DNA of 35,577 nucleotides from Desulfobacula sp. (GCF_030611305.1 NZ_JAUWQB010000032.1:1-35577), one strand, 5' to 3'; shown: positions 16,495 through 26,743, counted from the stretch's first letter. The notes: generated by a model not told the origin, from the letters alone. Numbers and translations: made by a program.

Positions 16495-17877
16495 CTAAAT
16501 AAGTTCTTTTTGTTTGAGAATATCATAATAGGTAAGTATACGTTCAACATATTGTACCGGTTCCCAGCCTCTCGCATACCCATATCGGGTTTGTTTATAG
16601 TATTTAGATTTTGATAATAATGGCAGGGTTGTTTTTAAGCTCTGCCATTTTATTTCATCCAACCCCATATCAATAGCTATCTGTATCGCATCGGTTACAT
16701 GTCCATACCCGACATTATAACTGGCCAAAGCAAACAGGATACTCTCATACTCATCTTCGAGATAATCAAATTTTTGAACCATTTTATCAAGATATTTTAT
16801 ACCGGCTTTTATGCTTTGTGATGGGTTAAGACGATTCTCAATACCCATCTCTTCTGCCGTAATAGTTGTTACCTGCATTAATCCCCTGACATTTGTAAAA
16901 CTTTTTGCATTGGGATTAAAACGAGATTCCTGGTAAACAACAGCGGCCACAAGTTTCCAGTCAAACCCATATTTTATGGATTCATCAATAATCATTTTTT
17001 TATATCTTGGCAGCCTGGTTTCGATTCTTTGATGAAATCTTTTCAGATCAAACGGATCTGTCTCCTCAATATTAGAATAATACTTATCCGAGATTTGTTT
17101 TAACAACCCTGTTTCATTTGCATAGAGAAAAAATTTATTAATCTGCTCCAGCATTTGCGAATCATTTTTATTGACGGCCCATGCAAGGGATTCTTTTTCC
17201 TGAAGTGGAATCCCAATCCGGATATCCGGATAGTATCTTTGATTCAAATAAGCAATATTATCATCAGCAACGGTAAATTTTATTTCCCTGTCATGGACCA
17301 TACGGATCAATTCTTTTGTCGGGATGTTGTTATGAAGGATATAATTAAAATCAACACCGGATTTCTTAATTTCTTCAAGCCGCGACTGGTAAGAGGTTCC
17401 TCGACGGACATGCAGGGTTCGAAAGGTCAGGTCTTCAATATTTTTAGGTCCGAAAATCAACTTATGGTGGACAATGCGCTGTTGAATGGGCATATAGGGA
17501 TTTGAAAAATCGAATCTTTCAAGTCTCTCTTTTGTTATGGTAAGCCCTGATGCGATAACATCACCTTTTCCCTGTTCAAGATAAGAAAACATATTGTTCC
17601 AGCCAGGGGTAACAATATCAAGATCAACATTGAGAAAATTGGCAAATTCCCTGGCAAGATCATATTCAAATCCGGTGGGTTGTCCGTTATAGTAATAATA
17701 GGAATTAATGGAATTATTGGTGATCAGCCTCAGCACCCCGGTTTTTTTAATTCTTTCTAAACGGGTCAGATCAGAACCGAATTCCGTATTGTGGATTAAT
17801 ACGGATAAAAGAACAAAAAAAGACAATATACCAATGAGGTTTATTAAAATAAAATTATTAAAATAAAATCTTTTCAT
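16495..17877 (-). CDS. mltF: Membrane-bound lytic transglycosylase F
   Basis: Peptidoglycan lytic enzyme with an N-terminal solute-binding-like domain. 460 residues: an anchor or signal helix (about 8-28), a family-3 solute-binding fold (about 45-268, beginning [15 protein letters not shown]), then the SLT domain (about 293-420) with catalytic Glu317 in [13 protein letters not shown] and ASYNVGYGH. This two-domain architecture defines MltF; in E. coli the binding domain regulates activity through muropeptides. The start ATG overlaps the parC stop by 4 nt (ATGA at 17874-17877), so translation is coupled to the topoisomerase gene. The 4-nt overlap with parC is unexpected functionally. Confidence 0.93.
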   Translation of the reverse strand: MKRFYFNNFILINLIGILSFFVLLSVLIHNTEFGSDLTRLERIKKTGVLRLITNNSINSYYYYNGQPTGFEYDLAREFANFLNVDLDIVTPGWNNMFSYLEQGKGDVIASGLTITKERLERFDFSNPYMPIQQRIVHHKLIFGPKNIEDLTFRTLHVRRGTSYQSRLEEIKKSGVDFNYILHNNIPTKELIRMVHDREIKFTVADDNIAYLNQRYYPDIRIGIPLQEKESLAWAVNKNDSQMLEQINKFFLYANETGLLKQISDKYYSNIEETDPFDLKRFHQRIETRLPRYKKMIIDESIKYGFDWKLVAAVVYQESRFNPNAKSFTNVRGLMQVTTITAEEMGIENRLNPSQSIKAGIKYLDKMVQKFDYLEDEYESILFALASYNVGYGHVTDAIQIAIDMGLDEIKWQSLKTTLPLLSKSKYYKQTRYGYARGWEPVQYVERILTYYDILKQKELI

Positions 17878-20153
17878 TTTTTATCATCATAAGGTTTAAT
17901 TGGCATAATTTCCACTTTATCAACATTTTGATATCCACGGGGAAGTTTTTTCCCTCTGTGGCCCCTCATCCCCTTATAATTTTTTTGATTTCCAGGCGTC
18001 AATTTAAGAAAGTGCCTGCCGGAATGTATAACAAAATTAGAGTTTACCGGCAATATTTTAAGGAACTTAAGTTTTTCAGGATTCGTCGAACTCAATTCTT
18101 TTTTAGGAATGGAAATAATTTTGTTTCCCTGTCCTTTTTTTAAATTTGGCAGTTGATCCAGGGCAAATATTAAGAGCCTGCCTTTAGAGGTAACAGCAGC
18201 GATGGCGTCCTTTCCCAAGTCAACAACTTTATCGGGATGTAATAATTGATGATTTGGTTTTAAAGAGATGACAGCTTTGCCGTTTTTAAAATGGGTTAAA
18301 AAATCAGAAAATTTGATAATAAATCCATATCCGCTGTCTGAACCGACCAGGAAATGATTTTCAGATTCTCCTGACAGCATGAATTTGATAAAAGCATTCG
18401 GTTGAATAGACAAATGACCGGTTAAAGGTTCTCCATTGCTCCTTGCCGAAGGAAGTGAATGAGAAAACAGCATATAGCTTCTGCCGGTATTATCCAAAAA
18501 GATGATGGGTTTGTCACTTTTGGTCCTTAAATAGTCCATAAGAGAATCTCCGGATTTAAACTTAACTGCTTCCGGGTTAATCTCATGGCCTTTGGCAGAT
18601 CGAATCCAGCCATTTTTTGACAGTATAATGGTCACAGGTGTAATATCTATAACATCAGTAACTGAGAATTTTTCCGCTTCTTTCCGCTTCTTTATGGGTG
18701 AGCGTCGTTTGTCACCATATTTTTTAGTATCAGATTTGATTTCATCTTTTATATATTCTTTAAAGGTCTTTTCATCACCAAGGATTTTTTTGAGTTGTTT
18801 TTTTTGGAATTCCAGATCTTTTAATTCGGATTTTATTTTCATTTCTTCTAATTTGGCAAGTTGACGCAGTCTGATTTCCAGAATCGCAGCAGCTTGGAGT
18901 TCGGTTAATGGAAAGGCTTTGATTAGATCCTTTTTGGGTTTGTCTGATGCTCTGATAATTTTAATCACTTCATCTAAGTTGATAAAGGCAATGAGAAAAC
19001 CTTCTAATATATGAAGACGATTTAAAATCTTCTCTAACCTGAAGTTTAGCTTTTTTCTTACGGTATCCGCTCGGAATTCAAGCCATTCCGTCAGAATTTC
19101 CAATAAATTTTTCACTTGAGGGCTGCCATTAATTCCAATCATATTCATGTTAAAAGAGTATGATTTTTCAAGATCTGTGGTGGCAAACAGATGATCGGTT
19201 AATGCGGCCAGGTCAACCCTGTTTGATCGTGGAATCACAACCAGACGTGTCGGCTCTTCATGGTCTGACTCATCTCTTATATCACTGACCATCGGAAGTT
19301 TTTTGGCTTCCATCTGGGCGGCAATCTGTTCATAGATTTTTTCCGTAGAGGCATGATGGGGCAGGGCGGTAAAAATTATTTCCGAATCTTCTACGTGGAA
19401 TTTTGCACGCATCTTTATCCTGCCGGAACCTGTTTTATAAATTTCTTTTATTTCAGACGCAGGCGTGATGATTTCCGCATCAGTCGGGAAGTCAGGGCCT
19501 TTAATAAATTTGCAGATTTTATCAAGGTTTGCGTCCTCATTATCTATTAAATGGATCAAAGCCTTTGAAACTTCGCGCAGATTATGGGGCAGAACACTGG
19601 TAGCCATACCAACGGCAATACCGGTCGAACCGTTCAATAAAATATTTGGCAGGCGGGCTGGAAGAATAGTGGGTTCGTTAAGGGTACCATCAAAATTGGG
19701 TACCCAGTCTACGGTTCCCAGATCAAGTTCCTGAAGAAAAATTTGAGCATATTTTGATAATTTTGATTCCGTATACCTCATGGCTGCAAAGGATTTCGGA
19801 TCATTGGGATCTCCCCAGTTCCCCTGCCCGTGAACCAAAGGATATCTCAGAGAAAAAGGCTGTGCCAAAAGAACCATGGCTTCATAACAGGCTGTATCAC
19901 CGTGAGGATGAAACTTACCCAGTACATCTCCTACCGTTCTTGCTGATTTTTTAAATTTTGCCGTAGACGATAACCCCAGTTGACTCATGGCGTAAACAAT
20001 TCTTCTTTGGACCGGTTTTAACCCATCGCTGATATGGGGCAGGGCACGATCTAAAATAACATACATGGAATAGTTTAAATACGCTTTTTCGGCAAAATCC
20101 TGAAAAGGTATTTTTTCATAATCTTCAATCTCAGATGAAAGCGTTTCTTTCAT
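17874..20153 (-). CDS. parC: DNA topoisomerase IV subunit A
   Basis: Breakage-reunion subunit of topoisomerase IV, which decatenates daughter chromosomes. 759 residues, close to E. coli ParC. Catalytic Tyr127 is in [13 protein letters not shown], a ParC-like context (GyrA normally has AAMRYTE followed by different residues). The quinolone-pocket segment reads [10 protein letters not shown]: Thr87 stands where E. coli ParC has Ser80, with Glu91 at the Glu84 position. The C-terminal beta-propeller is the shorter ParC type and lacks an obvious GyrA box. ATG at 20153 overlaps the parE stop by 4 nt. Confidence 0.93.
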   Translation of the reverse strand: MKETLSSEIEDYEKIPFQDFAEKAYLNYSMYVILDRALPHISDGLKPVQRRIVYAMSQLGLSSTAKFKKSARTVGDVLGKFHPHGDTACYEAMVLLAQPFSLRYPLVHGQGNWGDPNDPKSFAAMRYTESKLSKYAQIFLQELDLGTVDWVPNFDGTLNEPTILPARLPNILLNGSTGIAVGMATSVLPHNLREVSKALIHLIDNEDANLDKICKFIKGPDFPTDAEIITPASEIKEIYKTGSGRIKMRAKFHVEDSEIIFTALPHHASTEKIYEQIAAQMEAKKLPMVSDIRDESDHEEPTRLVVIPRSNRVDLAALTDHLFATTDLEKSYSFNMNMIGINGSPQVKNLLEILTEWLEFRADTVRKKLNFRLEKILNRLHILEGFLIAFINLDEVIKIIRASDKPKKDLIKAFPLTELQAAAILEIRLRQLAKLEEMKIKSELKDLEFQKKQLKKILGDEKTFKEYIKDEIKSDTKKYGDKRRSPIKKRKEAEKFSVTDVIDITPVTIILSKNGWIRSAKGHEINPEAVKFKSGDSLMDYLRTKSDKPIIFLDNTGRSYMLFSHSLPSARSNGEPLTGHLSIQPNAFIKFMLSGESENHFLVGSDSGYGFIIKFSDFLTHFKNGKAVISLKPNHQLLHPDKVVDLGKDAIAAVTSKGRLLIFALDQLPNLKKGQGNKIISIPKKELSSTNPEKLKFLKILPVNSNFVIHSGRHFLKLTPGNQKNYKGMRGHRGKKLPRGYQNVDKVEIMPIKPYDDKK

Positions 20154-22093
20154 GAGTCAATCTCTTTTATGTTGCCTTTGGATTCTATCCATATTTTTCT
20201 GTCTTTCGCTCTTTTTTTCCCCAGGAGCATATCCATGATCTCATAGACCTTTTTTATTGATTCTTCGCAACTATTGTTTACAGATAATTGGACAAGTCGT
20301 CTTGAATCCGGTGATATGGTTGTCTCCTTAAGCTGTGCCGGATTCATCTCGCCGAGTCCCTTAAATCTTTGAATATTTATTTTGCCATGTTTTTTACGCC
20401 GGTTTATTCTTTTTATAATATTGTTTTTTTCCGGGTCATCCAATGCGTAAAAAACTTCTTTGCCAACATCTATTCTGTATAGCGGTGGCATGGCAATAAA
20501 TACATGTCCTCCTTTTACAATTTGGGGGAAGTGTTTTAAAAACAATGCACACAGCAATGTTGCGATATGCAGTCCATCAGAGTCAGCATCTGCTAAAACA
20601 CATATTTTATTATACCTGAGTTTGGAAATGTCATCTGATCCTGGCAAAACGCCTAAAACCTGGGAAATATCCCTGATTTCTCTAGATTCGTTAATAGCAG
20701 AAGAGTCAATATCCCATGTGTTTAAAATTTTGCCACGCAAGGGCATAATGGCTTGAAAACGCCTGTCTCTCGCCTGCTTGGCAGAGCCGCCCGCAGAATC
20801 TCCCTCGACAAAAAACAATTCCCTTTTGTTTTGATCAACACTTGAACAATCAGATAATTTAGCAGGAAGCGTGACACCATTTGATGTCCTTTTTTTGGCA
20901 ACTTTTTTAGATTTTTTTATACGGTTTTTTGCATTTTCAATGGCAAAAGCGGATAGTTTTTCACCTTCCTCGATATTCTGATTCAGCCATAAACTGAATG
21001 CATCTCTCACCTGGATATTTACAAGATTTGCACAATGACGTGAAGAAAGTCTCTCTTTTGTCTGTCCGGAAAACTGGGCATCGGAAAGCTTGACAGAAAG
21101 GATATAGCCAACCCTATCCCAGATATCTTCCGGAGCAAGATATAAGCCCTTTGGTAAAAGATTTCTGAACTTGCAAAATTCTCTGACCGATTCCAACAGC
21201 CCTGATCTAAATCCATTGACGTGGGTTCCGCCTAATTTTGTAGGAATAAGATTTACATAACTTTCTTCAGGGTTCGATCCTGACTCCAGGGTCCAGTTGA
21301 GTGCCCAGATGAGATGGATATCCTCCCCTTGAAGCTCTCCTGTAAAGGGAGAGGGGAAAATACATTTTTTCTGTGTTAAATATTCGTTCAGATAAGCATC
21401 TATCCCCTGGTCATATTTCCAGACAATTTTTTCTTTAGAGGCTTCATCATAAAAAGAAGTGGTAAGCCCTTTGCAGAGAACTGCCTTTGATTTTAAAGCA
21501 GATTTCAATGCTCTTTTTGAAAACAATTGTGTATCAAAATAAGAACCATCAGGGTAAAATTGGACAGATGTTCCGGATTCTTTTTTTTTAATTTTGTTTA
21601 CAATTGTAAGTTCTTCGGTTTTGAACCCATTTTCAAAGCCAATACGGTATTTTTGTCCATCCCGTTTAATATGAATTGTCAACCAGGAAGACAACGCATT
21701 AACCACAGAAACGCCGACACCATGTAAACCTCCTGAATAACTATAGTCTTTATTGGAAAACTTGGCTCCTGCATGAAGTTTTGACATAATCAATTCAACA
21801 CCGGATACTTTTTCTTCAGGATGGATATCTACCGGCATTCCACGCCCATTATCCGAAACGATAATAGATTGGTCTGTCTTTAATACAACATCAATTTGAG
21901 TCGCATAACCTGCAATCGCTTCATCAACGCTATTGTCAATGACTTCAAATGCCATGTGATCCGGGCTTGAAGTGTCTGTGTACATCCCGGGTCTTCTTTT
22001 GACCGGATCAAGACCTTTTAAAACCTCGATTGATTCTGCATTGTATGCATTGACTAAGTCTTTATTTTTGTTGCTCGGCTCAAATAATTTCAT
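20150..22093 (-). CDS. parE: DNA topoisomerase IV subunit B
   Basis: ATPase subunit of topoisomerase IV. 647 residues. The GHKL ATPase has [27 protein letters not shown] and [15 protein letters not shown]; the transducer has [14 protein letters not shown]; the TOPRIM domain has [15 protein letters not shown] and [14 protein letters not shown]. The match to E. coli ParE is close along the whole length (for example [13 protein letters not shown] and [17 protein letters not shown]), which favours ParE over GyrB. The ATG at 22093 has no strong Shine-Dalgarno sequence. It overlaps parC by 4 nt (ATGA), giving parE-parC-mltF coupled in series. Confidence 0.94.
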   Translation of the reverse strand: MKLFEPSNKNKDLVNAYNAESIEVLKGLDPVKRRPGMYTDTSSPDHMAFEVIDNSVDEAIAGYATQIDVVLKTDQSIIVSDNGRGMPVDIHPEEKVSGVELIMSKLHAGAKFSNKDYSYSGGLHGVGVSVVNALSSWLTIHIKRDGQKYRIGFENGFKTEELTIVNKIKKKESGTSVQFYPDGSYFDTQLFSKRALKSALKSKAVLCKGLTTSFYDEASKEKIVWKYDQGIDAYLNEYLTQKKCIFPSPFTGELQGEDIHLIWALNWTLESGSNPEESYVNLIPTKLGGTHVNGFRSGLLESVREFCKFRNLLPKGLYLAPEDIWDRVGYILSVKLSDAQFSGQTKERLSSRHCANLVNIQVRDAFSLWLNQNIEEGEKLSAFAIENAKNRIKKSKKVAKKRTSNGVTLPAKLSDCSSVDQNKRELFFVEGDSAGGSAKQARDRRFQAIMPLRGKILNTWDIDSSAINESREIRDISQVLGVLPGSDDISKLRYNKICVLADADSDGLHIATLLCALFLKHFPQIVKGGHVFIAMPPLYRIDVGKEVFYALDDPEKNNIIKRINRRKKHGKINIQRFKGLGEMNPAQLKETTISPDSRRLVQLSVNNSCEESIKKVYEIMDMLLGKKRAKDRKIWIESKGNIKEIDS

Positions 22094-22148
22094 AAATTGT
22101 TCTATTGTGACATAAACGTTAATTAACTATAAAGATTTTAAACATACC

Positions 22149-22177
22149 CCTATATCATTTTTATTTATAAATGTAAA
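22149..22177 (-). promoter_or_regulatory. Candidate sigma70-type promoter for parE-parC-mltF
   Basis: On the minus strand, TTTACA (22172-22177) and TATAGG (22149-22154) have a 17-bp spacer, about 55 bp upstream of the parE start. It lies in the 128-bp gap after the LOG-family gene, so the block may have an internal promoter here. Confidence 0.4.
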
Positions 22178-22221
22178 AACGGGAAAATTATAATCATTAA
22201 AGATGAAATGAATACTGCCTT

Positions 22222-22923
22222 TTATTTTTCAGAAGGCGTTGCAAGATGGTTTTTTTGCCGGTTTTTATTAAAATCCGCTACCACCCGAACAATTTCTTCA
22301 GGATCATCTAAAAGATGAAAAATACTAAGATCTTTTTCGGAAATCATTTCTTCTTTTAAAAATTTATCTTTCACCCAACGGACCATGCCTTTCCAGTAGT
22401 CTTTGCCTACAAGAATAACGGGCACCTTCCGGATTCGTTGCGTCTGAATCAATGTAATGGTTTCAAACAGCTCATCAAGGGTTCCAAAACCTCCCGGCAT
22501 AATAATGAAGGCCTGGGCATATTTTAAAAACATGACCTTTCGAACAAAAAAATATTTAAATTCTATTTGTGTGGTAGCATAAGAATTCGGCTTTTGTTCA
22601 AATGGCAGTGTAATGTTTAATCCGATAGAATCGGCACCTCCTGCCGCTGCCCCCTTATTGGCAGCCTCCATAATTCCGCCGCCTCCACCGGTAATAACCG
22701 AATATCCTTTTTTGGCAAACAATGCTGCAAGGGTTTCGCACTTTTTATAATACGGGTGTTCACAGCTGGTTCTCGCAGATCCGAAAATGGATACCGCAGG
22801 ACCAAGATTATGTAACGCGTCAATTCCTTCGACAAATTCTCCCATGATTTTAAACAACCGCCATGACTCCCCTGGTTTAAAATCATTAATGGGATATTTT
22901 CCGTTGATTATATGTTTTTCCAT
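22222..22923 (-). CDS. LOG-family protein (lysine decarboxylase-like fold, TIGR00730 type)
   Basis: Nucleotide-binding Rossmann-like protein of the LOG family; characterised members are cytokinin riboside 5'-monophosphate phosphoribohydrolases or other nucleotide N-glycosidases. 233 residues. Family motifs: VSIFGSART (about 44-52), TGGGGGIMEAANKGA, and the hallmark PGGFGTLDELFE. This longer subfamily often carries a lysine decarboxylase label by name only; there is no PLP site. ATG at 22923 follows GGAATAATCAAC. It is divergent from ptsH and lies upstream of parE. Its substrate cannot be assigned from sequence. Confidence 0.9.
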   Translation of the reverse strand: MEKHIINGKYPINDFKPGESWRLFKIMGEFVEGIDALHNLGPAVSIFGSARTSCEHPYYKKCETLAALFAKKGYSVITGGGGGIMEAANKGAAAGGADSIGLNITLPFEQKPNSYATTQIEFKYFFVRKVMFLKYAQAFIIMPGGFGTLDELFETITLIQTQRIRKVPVILVGKDYWKGMVRWVKDKFLKEEMISEKDLSIFHLLDDPEEIVRVVADFNKNRQKNHLATPSEK

Positions 22924-22978
22924 GTTGATTATTCCAATAACTTTCTTATATTTATACCCGTGTGAAGGGATAGAATAT

Positions 22979-23009
22979 GGTAAAATAAATCAATATGTGT
23001 TATTTTACC
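22979..23009. promoter_or_regulatory. Perfect 10-bp inverted repeat between divergent LOG gene and ptsH
   Basis: GGTAAAATAA (22979-22988) and TTATTTTACC (23000-23009) are exact reverse complements with an 11-bp spacer. The dyad lies mid-way in the 187-bp divergent spacer, 55 bp from the LOG start and 100 bp from ptsH, as expected for a regulator-binding site. A TTGACA at 23069-23074 is a possible -35 for ptsH, but no good -10 follows at the usual distance. Confidence 0.5.
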
Positions 23010-23110
23010 CAGTAAATCAAAGGCCTATCATACAAAAATATAACAGTCAATTATAAGCCGTCTTACATTGACATTTTTTGGGGAAAGATATAAAGAAAAG
23101 AAAAAATTTC

Positions 23111-23407
23111 ATGGAAAGAATAAGATTGAAAAACAGTGGAATAATTGCTCGCAGAACATCGGTTAAAAATGAACTTGGAATGCACGCAAGACCAGCATCC
23201 AAAATTGCACAAATAGCTGAGTCAGCTCAATCTGACGTATGGCTTTGTGCAAATTCAACTAAAGTTGATGCAACAAGTATCATCGACATACTAACTCTGT
23301 GTGCTGTAAAAGGAACTAAGATTGTGATCGAAATTAAAAATCAGGAAGATATTATGGTTCTTGATCAGATAGTTGATTTTTTTGAAGCCGGTTTTGGAGA
23401 AACATAA
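23111..23407 (+). CDS. ptsH: Phosphocarrier protein HPr
   Basis: Small PTS phosphotransfer protein that takes phosphate from enzyme I. 98 residues from the ATG at 23111. His25 in ELGMHARPAS is the phosphorylation site; Ser56 in KVDATSIIDIL corresponds to the regulatory serine of Firmicute HPr, but no HPr kinase is in the window. The frame is open upstream to a TTG at 23078; I reject that start because the extra 11 residues do not resemble HPr. The Shine-Dalgarno sequence is weak. It is 2 bp upstream of ptsI and clearly cotranscribed. Confidence 0.92.
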   Translation: MERIRLKNSGIIARRTSVKNELGMHARPASKIAQIAESAQSDVWLCANSTKVDATSIIDILTLCAVKGTKIVIEIKNQEDIMVLDQIVDFFEAGFGET

Positions 23408-23409
23408 AG

Positions 23410-25179
23410 ATGAATATCTCAAAGTCAGGGCAGATAATTATTAAAGGGATTAGCGGTTCCCCCGGCATTTGTATTGGTAAAGCATATATTGTTGATAGAG
23501 AAGGCGTTAATATCACTAAACGATATCCGGTCAGTGACGCCCTGGTACCCAAAGAAATAGACAGATTCAAACAGGCTGTTTCAAAAGCAAAAAATGACCA
23601 TGCCAAAGTAATTGAGTCCCTTGATAAAGATTTGGGAGAAAATTTAAATATTCTTGAAACACATATGGTGCTCTTTAAAGATAAGATGCTGTATGGCAAG
23701 ACCATTGAGACCATTTCCAATGAAAAAATAAATGCTGAATGGGCATTGAGAAAAGTATCCGGCAAAGTCAAATCCATGTTCCAGCAGATTGATGATGTTT
23801 ACCTGCAGGCCAGGGTCATTGATATTGTTCAGGTATCAGACAAAATCATGTCGTATCTTGTTGGAGCCCAGGATATTAAGATTTCAGATATAAATAAACG
23901 CGTCATCCTTGTGGCTCATGATTTATCGCCTGCTGATGCCAGCCAGATACAACTTGAACGGATAAAAGGGTTTGTTACTGACCGAGGAGGGAAAGATTCC
24001 CATACAAGTATTGTTGCAAAATCATTAAGGATTCCTGCTGTTTTAGGGCTAGGTCTGGCAACGACCAGTGTTAAAAATGATGATATTTTAATTGTCGATG
24101 GTTCCTCCGGAACACTGATTATCAATCCTGAGGAAGATACACTCTTCAAGTACGAAGAGCGTATGGAAAGATTCGAAGAATACAGAGCCGGTTTAGAAAG
24201 AGAAAGCCATCTGCCAGCTATTACAAAAGACGGCATTTCTTTAAATCTCATGGCCAACATTGAACTTGTGGAAGAAGTCGTTGCAGCCAAAGATTACGGG
24301 GCAATTGATATCGGGCTTTTCAGAACGGAATTTTTATATCTTGATTTAAAACGGTTCCCGACCGAGGACGAACTTTTATGTAAATATAAAGAACTTGTCG
24401 AACTCATGACTCCACAGAGTGTTACCATCAGAACACTTGATATTAATGGAGATAAGGTTAATCCTTATCTGACGGCTATTGAAGAGGCCAATCCTTCTTT
24501 AGGATTAAGAGCCGTAAGGTTCTGTCTTGAGAATGAAGATATTTTTATCACACAGTTGAAAGCTATTTTCAGGGCAGCAGCCTTTGGAAATATCAAGCTG
24601 TTGATTCCCATGATCTCCTGTGTTGAAGAAATTATTCAGGTTAAACAGGTAATTAACAAGGCGATTCTTGAACTTGAACAAGAAGCTAAAATTTTTAATA
24701 AAGATATCCCTCTTGGAGTTATGATTGAAATTCCATCTGCTGTAATGATAGCTGAACACCTTGCAGACCATGTGGATTTTTTCAGTATTGGAACAAATGA
24801 CCTGATTCAATATTCCATGGCGATTGACAGGCAAAACAGACGGGTAGCCCATCTCTACCAGGCACTCAATCCGGCTGTACTAAGAATGATAAAAATGACC
24901 TGTGATGCAGCAAAGAAAAAAGGGATTGATCTTGTCATGTGTGGAGAAATGGCTGGAGATCCAATGAATATACCTGTTCTTGTCGGTATGGGATTAACTG
25001 ATTTTTCCATGAATTCGGCTTCCATTCCGGAAGTTAAAAAATTGATTCGTAACCTTGATACTAAAAAAGCAAAAAAGACTGTAAAAAAAATTATGACTTT
25101 AAGTTGTGTCCAAGAAATTTCTGATTTTATTTTAGAAGAATATAAAGAAATATTTCCTTTTGATAAATTGGCTGAATAA
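23410..25179 (+). CDS. ptsI: PTS enzyme I (phosphoenolpyruvate-protein phosphotransferase)
   Basis: Transfers phosphate from PEP to HPr. 589 residues. The N-terminal domain starts with KGISGSPGICIGKAYI. Active-site His198 is in DRGGKDSHTSIVAKS, where most family members read GGRTSHT or similar. The C-terminal PEP-binding barrel has FRTEFLYLD, IGTNDLIQYSMAIDR and VMCGEMAGDP with the catalytic Cys. ATG at 23410 is preceded by GGAGAAACATAAAG, overlapping the end of ptsH. No EIIA, EIIB or EIIC genes are present, so a regulatory role is a fair guess, not shown. Confidence 0.95.
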   Translation: MNISKSGQIIIKGISGSPGICIGKAYIVDREGVNITKRYPVSDALVPKEIDRFKQAVSKAKNDHAKVIESLDKDLGENLNILETHMVLFKDKMLYGKTIETISNEKINAEWALRKVSGKVKSMFQQIDDVYLQARVIDIVQVSDKIMSYLVGAQDIKISDINKRVILVAHDLSPADASQIQLERIKGFVTDRGGKDSHTSIVAKSLRIPAVLGLGLATTSVKNDDILIVDGSSGTLIINPEEDTLFKYEERMERFEEYRAGLERESHLPAITKDGISLNLMANIELVEEVVAAKDYGAIDIGLFRTEFLYLDLKRFPTEDELLCKYKELVELMTPQSVTIRTLDINGDKVNPYLTAIEEANPSLGLRAVRFCLENEDIFITQLKAIFRAAAFGNIKLLIPMISCVEEIIQVKQVINKAILELEQEAKIFNKDIPLGVMIEIPSAVMIAEHLADHVDFFSIGTNDLIQYSMAIDRQNRRVAHLYQALNPAVLRMIKMTCDAAKKKGIDLVMCGEMAGDPMNIPVLVGMGLTDFSMNSASIPEVKKLIRNLDTKKAKKTVKKIMTLSCVQEISDFILEEYKEIFPFDKLAE

Positions 25180-25182
25180 TCA

Positions 25183-25647
25183 ATGACCTCAGAATATATT
25201 AAAATCATTGCAACCAATAAAAAAGCTCGGCATAACTATGCTATTGAATCAGAATATGAAGCAGGAATTGTTCTTGTCGGAACCGAAGTTAAGGCGATCC
25301 GGGAAGGAAGAGTCAGCTTTCAAGATGCTTATGCAGATATAAAAAACGGTGAGATCTTTTTAAGACAATTGCATATTTCACCATACAAATATGCCTACAA
25401 CAGCAATCATGAATCATTGAGGACAAGGAAACTTTTGCTTCATAGATATGAGATTAAAAAACTTCGGAGTAAAATTAAAGAAAGAGGGTATACGCTTGTG
25501 CCGCTGCAAATATACTTTAAAAATGAAAACATTAAAGTTAAGATCGGTCTTGGCAGGGGCAAAAAACTATATGATAAAAGACAAAGCATCAAACAAAAAG
25601 ATATGAAACGGGACCTTGATAGAGAACGAAAAAAACAATCCTATTAG
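25183..25647 (+). CDS. smpB: SsrA-binding protein SmpB
   Basis: Binds tmRNA and delivers it to stalled ribosomes for trans-translation. 154 residues with the typical start KIIATNKKARHNYAIE, the EAGIVLVGTEVKAIREGRVSFQDAYA core and the basic tail KLYDKRQSIKQKDMKRDLDR that enters the decoding centre. ATG at 25183 is only 3 bp after the ptsI stop, so it is part of ptsH-ptsI-smpB. I looked for ssrA (tmRNA), which often lies next to smpB, in the 63 bp downstream; it is not there. Confidence 0.96.
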   Translation: MTSEYIKIIATNKKARHNYAIESEYEAGIVLVGTEVKAIREGRVSFQDAYADIKNGEIFLRQLHISPYKYAYNSNHESLRTRKLLLHRYEIKKLRSKIKERGYTLVPLQIYFKNENIKVKIGLGRGKKLYDKRQSIKQKDMKRDLDRERKKQSY

Positions 25648-25657
25648 CTGTCTTATT

Positions 25658-25691
25658 GACTTTTTAAAACGAAGTTATAAACAAAAAAGTC
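25658..25691 (+). terminator. Possible terminator hairpin after smpB
   Basis: GACTTTTT (25658-25665) pairs with AAAAAGTC (25684-25691) around an 18-nt loop, 10 bp past the smpB stop. The stem is AT-rich and there is no following U-tract, so it is weak. Confidence 0.25.
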
Positions 25692-25710
25692 TTCAACGCA
25701 AAATTCCCTA

Positions 25711-26646
25711 ATGATAAAAAACAAATACAGATTGAAAGGCTATATCATCACCGGGTACGATAGATTTTTTTATACCTGGGAGATGAATATAGTACTTGGC
25801 GAACATCGGATTGGAAATTGTTTCATTATCGGAGATATTCTTGTAATTGATTCCTGGAGCCATAAAAAGGATGGCTGTTTAAAATTGGAGTATCACGAAA
25901 AGTTAATGAAATTGCCCGCCTGGAACAAGACTCGGTATTATTGTTTTAGTACCAGCTTGCGGAATGTCAGCACAGGACAAAATCTTTCAAATTATTTTAA
26001 TCAATGGCGGGTCAACCAGGAAAAAATAAATATAAGATCGGTTAATGTAGATGGGAAAGGCATCTTCCGTTTGGATAGACACAAAATTATTATTGAGGAA
26101 AATGGAAATATTTCATGGCAGGTCTATGAGGGATTGAACAAAATCAAAGAAGGGCGATGTATCATTGAATCAGGTATTCTTTTTATTGGATCTAAGGAGT
26201 ATGACTCCTATGAAAAGCAAAGTAAAAAAGAATGGCTCCGCAGGTTAAAATTGTTGCCACAATGGGACAAAACATTTGCATGGAGTCACCGGAAAGTTTT
26301 GCGAACATGCCAACAGGAAAATGAAATAAAAAAATCAAATCTATTTCGTTCGAATATAGAGCATATAAAAACTATTATCACAGGCAATATGGCCCCTTCA
26401 AAAAACCACGAATATAAATATAAAAAACTAAAGAAGACTAACCTTAACCTCCTGCCACCAGGCGTTGACTGCCGGAAGCTGTCATTGAATTACTTTGCCA
26501 GAATGAAAGCTTGGCGGGATCGATTCGTACCCTTGCTGATAGAAGTCATTTGCGTCGGGTTTCGTTTTTTTTCATTGTTTCTAAAAAAAATAGTGCATGG
26601 ATTCCGCAAGACAATAGAATATTTCAGCAACCGCTTTAGGCGGTAG
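25711..26646 (+). CDS. Protein with internal duplication, function unknown
   Basis: 311 residues, family not recognised. Two homologous halves are visible. Repeat A (about 9-86) has TWEM, GNCFIIGDILVID and LPAWNKT; repeat B (about 117-200) has SWQV, GRCIIESGILFIG and LPQWDKT. The distance from the first Trp to the LP motif is nearly identical in both (45 and 46 residues), which supports a true duplication. Each unit looks like a small beta-rich domain followed by an amphipathic helix. The basic C-terminus (about 265-311) contains a hydrophobic or amphipathic segment, FVPLLIEVICVGFRFFSLFL, and may touch membrane. There is no signal peptide. The Shine-Dalgarno sequence before the ATG is poor. 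It lies 63 bp after smpB. Confidence 0.7.
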   Translation: MIKNKYRLKGYIITGYDRFFYTWEMNIVLGEHRIGNCFIIGDILVIDSWSHKKDGCLKLEYHEKLMKLPAWNKTRYYCFSTSLRNVSTGQNLSNYFNQWRVNQEKINIRSVNVDGKGIFRLDRHKIIIEENGNISWQVYEGLNKIKEGRCIIESGILFIGSKEYDSYEKQSKKEWLRRLKLLPQWDKTFAWSHRKVLRTCQQENEIKKSNLFRSNIEHIKTIITGNMAPSKNHEYKYKKLKKTNLNLLPPGVDCRKLSLNYFARMKAWRDRFVPLLIEVICVGFRFFSLFLKKIVHGFRKTIEYFSNRFRR

Positions 26647-26743
26647 ATACGAAATTCTTTACAGTGGAATAAAGCGGGCAAGGAGATACTTTGTACAACA
26701 AACAAAAAGAAAACCAAATAAACCCTTGCTTCCCTGGAGAGCC

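Noticed and set aside
23078-23110. TTG start for ptsH at 23078
   Set aside because: The added residues MGKDIKKRKNF are absent from HPr proteins, and no Shine-Dalgarno sequence precedes this TTG.
25648-25710. tmRNA (ssrA) next to smpB
   Set aside because: The 63-bp gap is too short and shows no tmRNA acceptor arm or tag-coding part.
26726-26743. TTG start for the metallophosphoesterase
   Set aside because: The ATG at 26744 has TGGAGA at a good distance; the TTG has none.
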